64,000 nucleotides of DNA from Piper betle. Lineage: Eukaryota; Streptophyta; Magnoliopsida; Piperales; Piperaceae. The number at the start of each line of letters is the position of its first letter. Position 1 is the first letter of the stretch. Shown here one piece after another: positions 11,620 to 25,000 of the stretch. A program made the position numbers and the translations under genes. The notes below the pieces were generated by a model. It saw nothing but the letters and a program-made list of their open reading frames with translations, was not told where the DNA came from and ran no database searches. The stretch is from positions 59,663 to 123,662 of the forward strand of contig JAURVB010012961.1 of the NCBI GenBank assembly GCA_033002965.1. The letters run 5' to 3'.

Positions 11620-12730
11620 CCAAAAGGGTTTTTGTTGAAACTTTGTAGATTGTGCAATTTTAAAGTTCACTGTAGATTGGTGAAGTTTGATAAAATGATT
11701 CAACAAATGTTTGGACGTACGTTCGTCACTTGAAGCTAGTGTGACCAATGTTAAGTGTTTGTTTGGCAAATTATTAGTGAAAAAGTTACTAAAAACTAAT
11801 TGTTGGAAAAAAACATAAAAGTGAAGTTTAAATACTAACAACTAGTATTTATGTAACATATAAATAAGGCAGAGAACATTTTGCACCCCTCTTGCTATTA
11901 TTGTGAACTCTATACTCTTTTAGATCAAAATTAAAAGGACAAGTTTGTGTTTTGAAGAGATATTTATTAACTTGTATTTTAAGTACTCTTTATTATACCA
12001 AAGATAGTGCATTGTAGAGATGTTTGCTCAAATACATTTGAGCTATTTGTGAACTCCTAGGGGACGAATGAGTGTGTGGAGTATATTATGGAGAGGTGTT
12101 TGTGTGGATTCCAAAAGTGTAAAGTTTCAAAGATGTTTGGAACTTTAGTAAGCTAGGTTCCTTGACACTTGGTGCTTACAAATAAAAATTTGTTCGAGGC
12201 TTTAAAGGTGTTTGGAGTATAAGTTTCTTTCGCACTTGTGGGATCTTCACGAAAGAATCATAGTTTAGTTGTTTGTAAGGTTATAAGTTAGTTTGCTTAG
12301 TAGAGTTGTAAAAACCTACCAAACTAAAGAACTCGATAGATAGAAAGAGAACGTAGCCATAAGAAACCTTTAGAAAAGCTTGATTGTGTCCTCTCTTTTC
12401 TCGTATTGTGTGTGTCTAAGTTTACTCTTATATTCATTAGTTTACACACTTATTTAATTTCTTTTGTCTTGACGGAAAGTTAAACACCTACGCCTTTTTG
12501 TTACTTGTATAGTTTTGACTTATTATCCGACACAAGGAACTATTCGAAATTAAACTAGTAGCTCTTACTCGCATACATATTTATATTCCCTTGCCTATCT
12601 TATTAGAACTTACTTGCATATTACTAGATTGTTCTTAAAATGGTTTCTGTTAGATTGTTTATTATTACGGTCATTATAAACTCTAAAAATTATAAAGATC
12701 TAATTATTTGTGTTAAGTATTTATAGTGAG
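11620..12730. other. Intergenic upstream of the large plus-strand gene
   Basis: AT-rich sequence without a convincing gene, promoter-proximal at its right end. Confidence 0.55.
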
Positions 12731-12770
12731 CTCTCTCTCTCTCACTGTCCTTAATGGCCTTATAAATTAA
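12731..12770 (+). promoter_or_regulatory. CT-rich tract and TATA-like box of the large gene
   Basis: A CTCTCTCTCTCTC tract at about 12732-12744 is followed by TATAAATTAA at 12761-12770, some 305 bases upstream of the start codon at 13075. A TATA box and a pyrimidine patch in this order are common in plant core promoters. The GC-rich stretch 12830-13074 would be the 5' UTR. Inferred from position. Confidence 0.4.
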
Positions 12771-13074
12771 ATTAAATTTTAAAAATTTTTTCTATTTGTG
12801 TCTAAATTAACCGTGATTGTGAACAAAGCTGGGTGGGTCCGGCCCGGTTCGGCGCACAATTTCAATCCGAGCCGCGAAAACCAACGCCGACGCCATCTGA
12901 TCGACCCCCGTCTACCCCACAGGGCCGCCGGCGAACTCGACCCCTCGCCGGCGACGACCGGCCCGGCCTCGCCGTGCTGCTTCTCACTCGAGAGCGAGGC
13001 GGAAAGGTTCCTCCTTTCCGCAACCGAATCGGTTGGCCTTTCCCCCCAACGGGCGGCGTAGGGGAGGGGGAGAT

Positions 13075-16000
13075 ATGGAGATGGACATAGAGCTGGAGCC
13101 GAGGGTGAAGCCGCTGCCGTACAAGGTGAAGGCGGCGTCGCGAGAGTCGGCGTCTCAGAAGGCCGTCAATATACTCGACCAAGACCTTCGGACGCATTGG
13201 TCGACCGGCACCAACACCAAGGAGTGGATACTGCTCGAGCTCGAGGTTGTTGTTTTTCTATTGTAATAAGCTATAGATTTATGTGAAGTATTGATTTTTA
13301 GCACAAGCATTCCGTTTTGTTGATGATGATTGAAGTAAACACTAAAGAGTGGATCCTGCGCGAGCTCCAATTTGTTTGAAGTTTGTCGATTTTCTATTCT
13401 ATTAAGCTATAGGATTTTGACAGGTGTTGATTTTTAGTGCTGAAATTTCGTTTAGTTGATGATTATTGAGTAAACACGAAGAAGTGAATTCTGCTCGAGC
13501 TTGAGGCTCTTTGAAATATATCTATTTTGTTGTATTAAGCCATATATTTATGTGAATTATTGCTTTTTGGTGCAAGCGTTTCGTTTAGTTGATGATGATT
13601 GAAGTAAACACCAAGGCGTGGTACTGGTCGAGCTTGAGATTCTTTGAATTTATCTCCTTTTTGTTGTATTTAGCTTTAACTCTATGTAAAGGGTTGATTT
13701 TTTAGCACTAGCGTTTCGTTGGTTTGACCATGAATTGATGATTGAAGTAAACACTAAGGAGTGGATGCTGCTCGAGCTCTGAGTTTCTTTGAATATATCT
13801 CTTTTTTGTTTTATTAAGCTATAGATTAGGTAAAGTATTGATTTTATCTCTAGCATTTCATTTAGTTGACAATAAATTGATGATTGAAGTGCACACTAAG
13901 GAGTGGATGTTGCTTGAGCTCGAGGTTCTTTGAAATTTATCTCTTGTCTATTGTATTAAGATATAGATTTGTGATAAGTTTTGACTTAAGCACTAGCATT
14001 TAATTTAGTTGGTCATGATTGAAGTAATTAGGGAGCTCACAATGTGTGTGTTGGATCCTATTCAGGCTTGAGGTTCGTAGAAATTCTCTCATTTGTGTCG
14101 TACTAGGCTCTTGCTTTGTGTGGAATTTTTGTTTTTGACACTAGGTATGATCTAGTTAACGATGCTTGTAGATAACCGGGAAACTACTATGGGGGTTGGA
14201 TCCTATTTAAGCTCAAGATTCCCGAAAACTTATCTTTTCTGCGTTTTATTAAGCTTTAGCTTTCTGTTAAGTGTTTATTTTAAATACTTTTAATTAATTT
14301 AGTTGATGATGACTGAAGTTAAATAGGAAACTTTCATTTTACATGTGAAATCCTAGGTGAGGTTTATCAGAAATTTATTTCCTATTATCTTCAAGCATCA
14401 TTAGCTTTTTGTATAATGTTTTATCATCTTGTAGCTGAGTTAATTTTGATGTTTTCGTCAATAAACTAGCTTCTTCTTCTTCTTTTTCTTCCACCTTATA
14501 TCAAAAAGAGGTGGGGACATGGATCCTTTGATTGGGTCAGTGTGATTGTATAGATGAAGTGTTTATTCAATTCAGACCTTATGCTGCTTCATCTTGATTG
14601 TTGGATTTCTTACACAAACTGATGATCACACTCCATATCTGCAGCAACCATGCCTACTGTCACACATACGCATATACAATAAATCGGTTCTTGAGTGGGA
14701 AATATCAGTTAGCTTGCGATACAAGGTATTTTTACCAAGTTATTTCAGAGTGACGGCTATCTATTGCTGCGAGCATTGCTCTATTTTTTATCTGCATCTT
14801 CAGTTTCTATTTCGGTTTTTACTTTCTGTTTTAATGTTGATCAACAGGGAGTTGTCTGTATTACTAATTTGTTTTCATGTTGTAGCCTGAGGCTTTTGCA
14901 AAAGTTCGTTCAAGGTGTGAGGCTCCTCGTCGAGACATGGTATATCCAATGAATTATGCTCCATGTCGTTATGTGAGGATTTCATGTCTGAGAGGGAATC
15001 CAATTGGTATCTTCTTTGTTCAGGTGAACTCCTAATTTCTGTATACTTAAATTTCTCTCAGGTATTAGTTCTTATTTGGATCAGCATCAACTGTTAGTTT
15101 GTAACCATGTGCTATATCTTTTCTCTCTATTTTCTTCCTTCTTTTTCTTCCACCTGATACTGAAAAGGTCTCGGGGATGTAGATCCCAAACTAGGATCAA
15201 TGTGATTACAAATGGCAAAGTTTTCTTTTCATTCTCTATAGTTTAATAATTTTTAGGAGTTTTAAAAGTGTTCAACCTTTCTAATGCTTTAATAAATCTC
15301 ATGTATTATTCCCCCAGCTTATTGGAATCTCTGTAGGTGGATTAGAAGCAGAATTTCAACCTGTTGTAAGTTACTTGCTGCCACACATTGTTTCCCACAG
15401 ACAAGAAGCAGAGGACATATATCTTCAAGTAAGCACAATGCCATGTTACCTTATGAAGTCTAGTTCCCAGTTTTTCAGTTGCCATTTCTAATGATCGTCA
15501 CTTTGTAGCTGCTTCAAGATGTGACAAATCGATTATTGCCATTTCTTCCACAACTTGAGGTATGTGCTACTTGCTGTTTTAATTTTTATTTTCCGTTGGT
15601 TAGGTGGACATCCACTTGTAAACATGTTGCACCTTTTTTTGTATTGACTTTTCTCAAGCCAGTAGTTTTTTCTTCTCATTGTCAATGGCAGGGAGATCTA
15701 GTTAACTTTTCAGAATCACCTGAATATTATGCTAAATTTTTTGGAATGCTTGTGGGCCCATTCTATCCAATCCTTTATCTTTTACATGAAAAGTAAGTCT
15801 TGTCATATGTCTCCACACTCTACTTCCCATTGTACATGAGTTTAAATATGGTATGAATGAAATTTTAGGAACAGCTAATGGTTGTGAGCGCCTGTTTTTT
15901 TCTTGAATTGTCCCTCTTTCTGTTTTCGCAGTTCACCTTCTTGACATTAAGTGCATTCACGTTGTTAATGATATGCAGGGAGGCTGCAAAAGGTTTGGAG

Positions 16001-19000
16001 GCTGCCTCGGAATCAGATGTATTAAAGCATAACCAGCCTACAACATTATTGATTTCCTCCAATTTTGAGGTTCCCCTTTTTACAAGTTCTAAATCTTTTG
16101 TTCGAGGAATTTTTTCTCCTATTTCTTACTCTGGTATAAACTCTATTAGATAGAACTTTACTTTACTACTCTTAAGAAAATAACAAGAAAATTTGTCATA
16201 TTTTTTGATGAAAGGTGCAGATGAAACCATAAGTAAAAATCACATTGGTGTATATAGGTATAGTGTCTGTGCTTATCAACATCTTTTATGTTCGAAATCC
16301 ATCATGTTCTTTATTTATATATATTTGTGAAAGTGGAAGGACATCAAACATTAAACTCTGTTATTGCATGGTTTGTGTCGTCAACTTAAATGTAAAGAAC
16401 TAAGTTTGTGGCATGGAATACCTGTTGCCCACGACGAACTGAGGATAATTAGTAGTGATGAATTTGAAGAAGTGCTAGTTTTTAACTTCATTAAAATGAA
16501 AATCAAGTTGCATACGCATGCCCCTATAAATGTATGAGTGGGCAAATTACTTAAAATATAAAATTTACCCAAGTATTTGAATCCCTTGTACATTATTTTT
16601 TTATATGCCTTTTTATCCATCACCAATTATTCTTATTTTTCGTTATTTTTTCTCTTCTTCTTTCTTTCTTTCTTTTTAAAGATTCTTCTTGTGTGTAGTG
16701 CTTATATTATATGTATGAGCATGTTATATAGCTGAATTACATTGTAATATACAGCTCAACCATACCTACTGCTAAAGCTAAAGATTAGCCCTTGAATTTT
16801 TGTACTCTGCAACTTAATGGCAAACAAAATTGTTTGTATGGAATTTCTTTCCTGTTTTTAGTGTATTTCTGCTTTTCAGGCTCAGACAAGAAGATCCCGT
16901 ACTTCATCAGCTTATACTCAATCGATTTGTAGTTCTATAGCTTTTCGTCCAGACATAGTGTTCATGCTTTTAAGAGGAGCATATAAGGATCCTCAGCTGG
17001 GGAGTGTTTGTCGAGTGGTACGTCAGACATTGCTTGCTGTGTTGGTTGACGGTTGATGGTGTTCTTCAACTTTTGGTATGATGTGATTTAGGTATGCCAA
17101 GCTCTACAGAAGCTTTCTTATCCAGTCTACTCGGGAGAAGCATCCATATCAACTAATGGCACATCTATGCTGTCTGATGATACACACAAAGATGAATCTC
17201 CCTCTAGTCTGATTAACATTTCTGACTATTCATCCTTGTTTGGGAATGATTTTGAAATACTCAACTATAATTGGGATAGCCGTTTATTGCATGTCTTGAA
17301 CACGAGTTCTGTTGAAGAAGGATTGCTTCATGTTCTTTATGCTTGTGCATCAGAGGTGCAATAATGAGAAGATATACTTCTTCATAATATTTTCAGTTTC
17401 TTTCAGTTGGTTTCCGTATTCCTTTACTTCCCTTTCTTTTGTACTTCAGCCCTTCCTCTGTCATAAATTGGTAGAAAATAGTGTGGAATTATGGTCCGCA
17501 TTGCCACTGGTGCAGGCAATGTTACCAGGTGACTCCCGTGAACTATTTGTCCTTGTTTTTATAAAATTCGAGATAAATAGGAAGTTTTTATCCATCTTAA
17601 TCAATTCCTTGCAGCACTTCGTCCTGTGTGCTGCCATTTAGATAAATTTGATGATACTTTTTCACAATGGAACCAACCCTTCGTGCAGAAAGCTCTTTCT
17701 CAGGTTTCCTGATAGTGAATATTAGATTTATATTTATGTTTGAAATGTGGCTGAGATTACTTTTTGTTGTTCTTGTACCAGATTGTTGCAACCTTGACAT
17801 CCTCATTATATCATCCTCTTCTGCATGCCTGTGCTGGCTATTTGTCATCATTTTCCCAGTCCCATGTTTGTTTCTTTCACTTCAGTGTTCCACTTAATGT
17901 TTACAATTATATGATGCTTATGATTTGTGACTAGTTTTGCCCCTTGAAATTTATTGATTGCTAAGTTCTGTTACTTAGGCAAAGGCAGCATGTCTTCTCA
18001 TCGACTTGTGTTTTGGACCTCTTGCACCATGGGTATCTACAGTAGTTGCTAAGGCAAGTTGTCGAGTTGCAATCATGTGTGACTTCTTAAATATATTTTA
18101 ACTAACTTATTTGCTTGAAAATATTTTCCAGATTGACCTTTCAGTTGAAATTTTGGAGGACCTCATGAGCACAATTCAGGTTTGTGTACCATGTATCTGT
18201 TAATTTGTTACTGATTTGAATTGCTGTTGCGAATGACAGTCTTTAAAGAATGATTTTGTGGATGGTGGTTTTCTTCATTTCGCTCGTTTGCCAAATTTTG
18301 TTGTGTGGAACTTGTATACCTTTTGAGTTACTAAACTCAAAACTACAATTAATCACCTTCTTCATCTTTTCTTTTCCTTTTTTTGTTATTGCGTAATGTT
18401 ATTGCCTACTAAATTAGTCTTATTTCCTCATGATTGGCCTCCCATGATCTTTCTCAAAATGTGCATATATCTGTAGTGTTTGTTATTGCTTCTGCCTATT
18501 CTATTAGTTGTGTGTGGGATTGAAAATTTGCTTTCTTCTTCGCAGGATAGCCACCGGTCGGCATCCCGTGCACGTGCTGCATTGAAGTATTTGCTTCTGG
18601 CTTTATCTGGTCACATGGATGACATATTGGCCAAATATATGGTTGTCACTTGGATGCCGAGCAAGCATTTATAACCTTTTTTTATTTAAGTGTTTTGATT
18701 GATTTATGATCTTATTGTTTGTAGATTTTATTTTAATTTGAGGAGAAAGTCTTTTTTGCCTTTGATACAGCTAGTCAATCTCTTTTTTTGCTGTCAATTT
18801 CTAAGTTGATAGTTTTCTTTTCCTTCTAGTCATAGGTATTGTCTTTTCTAAATCTTGCAATTCTGCACTATTTATCAGTACAGAACCATAGTTGTATACT
18901 TTTTTCTCTACCACTAATCTCTATTCTGCAAATTTCAGGAGGCCAAGCACAAATTGCTTTTTTTGATTGAAATGTTAGAACCTTTTCTTGATCCTGCGCT

Positions 19001-22000
19001 TACTACTTCCAAGAATGCAATTGCATTTGGCGATGTTTCTATTACTTCTTTGGAGAAACTGGAACGAGATTGTGCTCTGTCTCTCAATTTCATTCGAAGG
19101 GCAGTTCATAGACAAGCTGTTCTTTCAGAATTAGAATCTGAGTGGAAGCGCAGTAATGTTGCTCCTAGGTTAGTGAAAAATGACAGCTTATTCAGGTTAA
19201 TTTTTTTGGTCATTTTGGTATATTGTATTCGTTATGGAGTCATTTATCTCTTTATGAAATTGCAGTGTTCTCCTCTCGATTTTAGGCCCCCATTTGGATC
19301 TTCCCTCTGATATTGATCTCTCAAAACACTCAGATTCCAAGTTGTCTGACTCTGTATCTTTGGACGTGCCTTCTGGTTCCTTAGATGTCCATCAAGGAGG
19401 TGTTGCTAAATCCAATTCAAATAATGGATCCAACACAAAGATTGACACATCAGAAGCTGCATTGAAGATGGATGTCTATGAAGATGCTAAACTTCTTTTT
19501 GCTCCAGTAGAACTGAAAAATACAAACTTGAGAAATGTAGGTAAAATCTCTGATGGAAGTTACTCGACGATGGAAAATGTGCATTTATCTGAGAGAATTT
19601 TTGACGGCAGATTTAAGGGTGGTCTTGTTTTGGATATGGGATTGCCTGTTGAGTTCTTTAATTTGCAGGCAGATTATTTACAACTTGTGAACCATCAAAT
19701 TTGTGAGCTCAAGGCTTCTGAATTTCAGCATTTAGCGCATGAATTGTTTTCACAGCCAGAGCGTACTCCTGAGGGCCATGATGCAGCTATTGATTCCTTA
19801 CTTATAGCTGCTGAGTGCTATGTCAACCCCTTCTTTTTAATGTCTTTTAGAGAATATTCAAAGCTTTTCTCTCTGCTGAATGATAGAATGGAAAAGGTTC
19901 TTTCTCATAACTACAGAGAAAGTAATAATGCAATTATCCCAAAACATGTTCAAGTGGGAACCATGGATGTCATCGCTGACCTCGAGAGAAAAAGAGATAA
20001 AATTGTTCTGCAGATAATTATTCATGCTGCTTCATTGGACAAGGAATTCTGTTTAAGGGGAACGTCAAATGGAGTGAAACGTTTTTATGAAATTGAGGAG
20101 TCTGTGGATGGCATTGGATTATCTTCTCTAGATGAACCCCATCTGGATGCTGTTACTTTGGTTCGACAAAATCAGGCTTTACTGTGCCACTTTGTTATCC
20201 AACATTTGCAAAGAGATCAGCACCCTATGCATGAGATTCTCTTGCAATGCTTAGTGTTTCTTTTACGTTCTGCAACTGGTTTAGCCTGTTCTGCAGTAGA
20301 TGTTGTTGACATCATCCTCCACTCTGCTGAGCAACTAAATGGGTTGCTAATTTCTCTCTATTGTCAGCTAAAAGCGAGTAGTTTGCAGTTGAATCCAGAG
20401 AAAGTGCATCAGGTACAAAGACGCTGGGTTCTTCTTCAGAGTCTTGTTGTTGCATGTTGTGGGGCTGATGGTGCGTCATACTTAACATTTAAGGTTGATG
20501 AGTTTCAGTATAGAAATTTAGTGCCGCCTTCCGCCTGGATAGAAAGAATACCCAAGTTTTCTTGTAGTCAGTTTCCACTAGTACGATTTTTGGGTTGGAT
20601 GGCTGTTGCTTCTTATGCGAAGAAATTTTTTAAAGAACGTTGGTATCTTGTGTCTGATTTGTCGGAGATGATGAGCTTGCTCTCTATTTTCATTGATGAA
20701 CTTGCCATTTCTGTGGATGAAGTGCTCCCAAAGAAAATGGACGATTTTGGCTTGGAGCATTTAAAAATAAAAGAACTGGTTCAAGAGAGCAATGGTTTTG
20801 GATGCCACAGAAAAGAATACAGTGAGAAATCTTTCCAAGTAATTTATCCTTATCTTCAACAGTTTTTTCCAAGTATAAAGGGGCAGTTTGAGACTTTTGG
20901 AGAAGTTATCCTAGAAGCTGTTGGCTTGCAACTTAAATATCTTCCAGATCAAGATATCCCAGATGCTTTATGTTGGTTTTCTGAATTGTGTTTGTGGCCA
21001 TTTCGTGGTGAGGTAGATAATGCTTTAACTGCTGAAATTAGTATCGATCATGTGAAAGGTTCGGCAGCTAAAAATGCTAGATTAGTAATACTATATGTGC
21101 TTGAAACAATCGTAGCAGAACACATGGAAGCTATAGTACCAGAAATCCCTAAGGTGATGCATATTTTAAGGTCCATGTGCAGAAACTCATATTTTGATGT
21201 GGCGTTTCTGGATTCTGTGCTGCGGCTTTTAAAGCCTTTGATATCCTATGCTTTGAGAAAGGCATATGATGATGAAAAGTTGCAGACTGATGAGTCAGCG
21301 TGCCAGAACTTTGAATCTTTATGCTTCAAGGAGTTTTTCAGCAATATCACTATTAACCATGAGGAAGTTGATTCTGAGAAACCATATCATGGAGCTCTTA
21401 TAGTTTTTACTTTAGGTGCTTTGTTCTCAGATATATCATTCTTGACGAGGAAAGAAGCTTTCAAGTATTTATTATCATGGGCTGATTTTGTTTCATTTGA
21501 GCAAACATCTTCTTTCCATGCTTACCTCTGTGCATTTCTGAAACTAATGGAAAATTGTCTAGAAATATTAAACCAAATGTTCAGAAATTTAGGAATTTCT
21601 TTGCCAAGAAGAGGGACCCATTCACCTGTTCCAGAGGCTGTTGATAGATCTGTTGATAAAGTTTCTTTCATCCTGGATAATTTGTACAGTTCCCTTCTAT
21701 CAGAAGTCACAGAAGAATTTGATGAGCCGGATCCTGCAGATTATAATTTAAAAAAGAATATTGAAAGTTTACAAGTGAAAGAAATAACAGATTTCTGCAC
21801 AGAATTGCAAAACCTGGCCTTGAAACTTTGCCCAAATGTTGATCAGTGCTGGAAACTTCATCCTCAACTGGCAAAAAAATTGGTCATTGCATCATCGAAA
21901 TGCTACATTTACAGTAAGTGTTTGTTTTCCATTCATCAGTCAGTGAATATGGACGGGATTAAAAATAATTCTAATGCACTTTTCTCCAATGATAATGACT

Positions 22001-25000
22001 ATTGGAAATCTGCACTTGGAGATTTTGTGGATGATATTATGGGACTTGTGCAAAGCTGTCGCTGGCAAGTAGCTTCTGTTATGCTTGATTATTTGCTTTT
22101 GTTGCCTCATTTAATTTCCGTGGAGTATGTGATTCCATCTATTTGTTCTGTAATAAAGCATTTCTGTTGTCACGCCCCACGAATTTCGTGGCGACTTCAA
22201 ACTGATAAATGGCTGCTAATTTTATTCGTCAGAGATACAAGCAAACTTGAAGGGAATTCCAACTCTTTAGTTGAGTTGTTCAGTTCAATGCTTAATCATA
22301 GTGAACCAGAGCAGCGATCTATTGCCATCCGACACCTAGGCAGAGTTGTTTGCCAAGGTTCAAAGGAACCATTAAATTTTTTTCTTCTCAAAAGAAGACA
22401 ATTACTGTAGACTTTGCTTTTTCCTGTTCACGATCATTTCTGTCACTCCTAGTTTCTGATACTTGGGATATGGTGGCTGTTATTGCTTCATCTGACTCAT
22501 CCCCTCTGTTGAGGGCCCATGCGACTATGCTTCTCTTGGAATTTATACCGTTCGCTCACCAGAATCAGCTGCAATCTCTTCTTTGCTCATGTGATAAGAT
22601 TCTCTATGGAGTGGATAAAGTCAACCGTCCAATGCGTGAGGGCTTTCTGACTTGGTTGTCATTAGCTCTTATAGGCAATGCATGCCTGTATTCACCTCTT
22701 GATGATATTGCCTTTGTACCGCAAAGTGTTTGGGTGAATCTGGAGGTGCTAGGAAAGGCGAAAACTGGTATGGTAGTCATTTCTTTCCTTTCTTCTGAGA
22801 TCTAAATGTGCTAATTAGATTAAGAATGTTTGCAGTTCTCTTTTGTTTTTAACCATTGTGTTCTTCCTATTCGTTTAAGTAGGATGTAGAATATTAATGT
22901 ACTACTTTTTAGTATTTCAATGAGATCTGAGTCTATATGTACGTCAGCAGGTTATAAATAATTCAGATTTAAATGCTAAAATATGATTTGCAGAAATTAA
23001 TTTGTTTTGCAGGGGAAAATGTGGGCAAGTTGGAGAAGGCTTGCCAGGCATTATGTAATCTTAGAAACCAGGGAGACACTTCAAGGGAGGTAAATTACAT
23101 GTTCCCATGATCTGGAGTTTCAATTTGACCTGCTAATTTGGTGCGTAGTATTTTTTAGTAGCTGATATTCTCCTTTCTATCTGTTCTGAGATATGTTTTT
23201 TGCATTTATTTCAAGGCTTTGAGGGAAGCACTTTCTTCTACGACTGTTATGAAAGATCAAGACCCTGAATTTGAAAAAACTCGTGAGTCTATTTTTCAGG
23301 TAAGATATATTGTGGAATCAATTCTTCCAATTATACATGCATGAATGGCATAATTGCAGGAATAAAATTGTCAGTATTTCGTGTTTTTGACATTATTATG
23401 AGCATTTCTGACAATTGAACAATTCTTTGTATAACTTTTTCATGGGTTTTAGGTCGTTGCTACAATGACTTCTGCTGAGTCATATTTTGAGTTATTTACT
23501 AGGAATAAGGACGAAGAAGCCATGGTAATTTTTTATTGCATATATTTTGGAAAAACAGAATATTGTAGTGTTTTATGTAAAAATATTTTTGCTATAATGC
23601 ATTAAAAATGTTAGGAAATTGAAGAGGCTGAAATGGAATTTGAACTCATTCGTTCTGAGGCAAGACCACATTTATCATCTGAAGGGCTTAGTGGGGAAGT
23701 ACTTCAATATCTCAACTCCCCTCTGTCATGTAATTTTTCCATTGTCTTCTGAAATTCTTCTTGCAGTCAGATTATGTCATCCATTATGATTGGTAGAATG
23801 GTAGTGAATATATGACTTTTTTCATGTGCAGCTGACTTAAAGGAAGAGAACCGCTTGGAGGTCATCAAGGATAGCATTCGTTCCCTGTAAATATTAAATA
23901 TTGTTTTTTTATTCCTTGTTCTCATATGGTGATAAGTATTTATCGATGACTAAGATGAATTGAACTTGATAAAGTCCAAGTCCTGAAATCTGGAATTTGA
24001 ATTCACTGCCATGTCGGAAATTGAAGCTCTCTCAGTCTTCAATTCTGATTAAATTCTTAAACCTTTGAAGTCACAATCAAATGTTGTATACAATCATGTC
24101 GCTTGTTATAGCAAAGCCAATGTTGTCTGGAGAGTTTGAAAGCAACTTGAGCTTTAAAAACTTGTGGGTAGGGTTCTCGAATATGAAGGCAGCATTATTT
24201 GGGGACATTTACTGCTGTTAATAATAGCAGCCTGGTAAAAAATTGAGCATAGATAGTTCCGTATGGAAAAAAATTGTTATCCAGAACCAGCTAAAATGGC
24301 TTGAAATCAGACTTCAACGACCTTGAACTCATTCATTAGCTACATACTCAGCCAAGTCATTATGTTTCTTGATGTTTTTGTTTTTATGATGTAAATTCTT
24401 TTCTATTAAAGGAGGCAGAATGCTCTTTATTTATCAGGGAAAAGGCAAAAATAAGAGAAGAGGTGGCTGTCCGGAGGCAAAAGAAACTCCATGAATTGCA
24501 CATCCGTCAAATATACTTGGAAGAAGCAGCTTCCAGGGAAGCCAACCTTCTACTGGAACTGGACAGGTTCATCCAATTTTTATTCTCTTTCTGTATTACT
24601 TGAGAAGTTGAAGGCTTTGAATTAAAGGTCGTTTTGTTCCATAGGGAGAGAACTACTGAAAAGGAACGGGAGATTGAGAGGCAGAAGCTCTTGGAACTGG
24701 AGCGTGCTAAAACCAGAGAGTTGCGTCACAATCTAGAGATGGAGAGAGAGAGGCAACTCCAGGTGTGTTTTGTTGATAGGTTCTTTCTGTAATCAAGTCT
24801 TGGAATGCTTTGCTCTTTAAAATTGGTAGCATTTGTAAAGTTTTGATAATTCAAATACTCGCTCAGCCGCACATTTCATTATGTAGAAAGAACTTCAACG
24901 CGAGTTGGAACAACCTGAAACTGGAATAAGATCTTCTCAAAGGAGGGAATTTTCTTCCACCACGGGCGGGTACATTTTACTTAACCTTAAAGAGTTTGTT

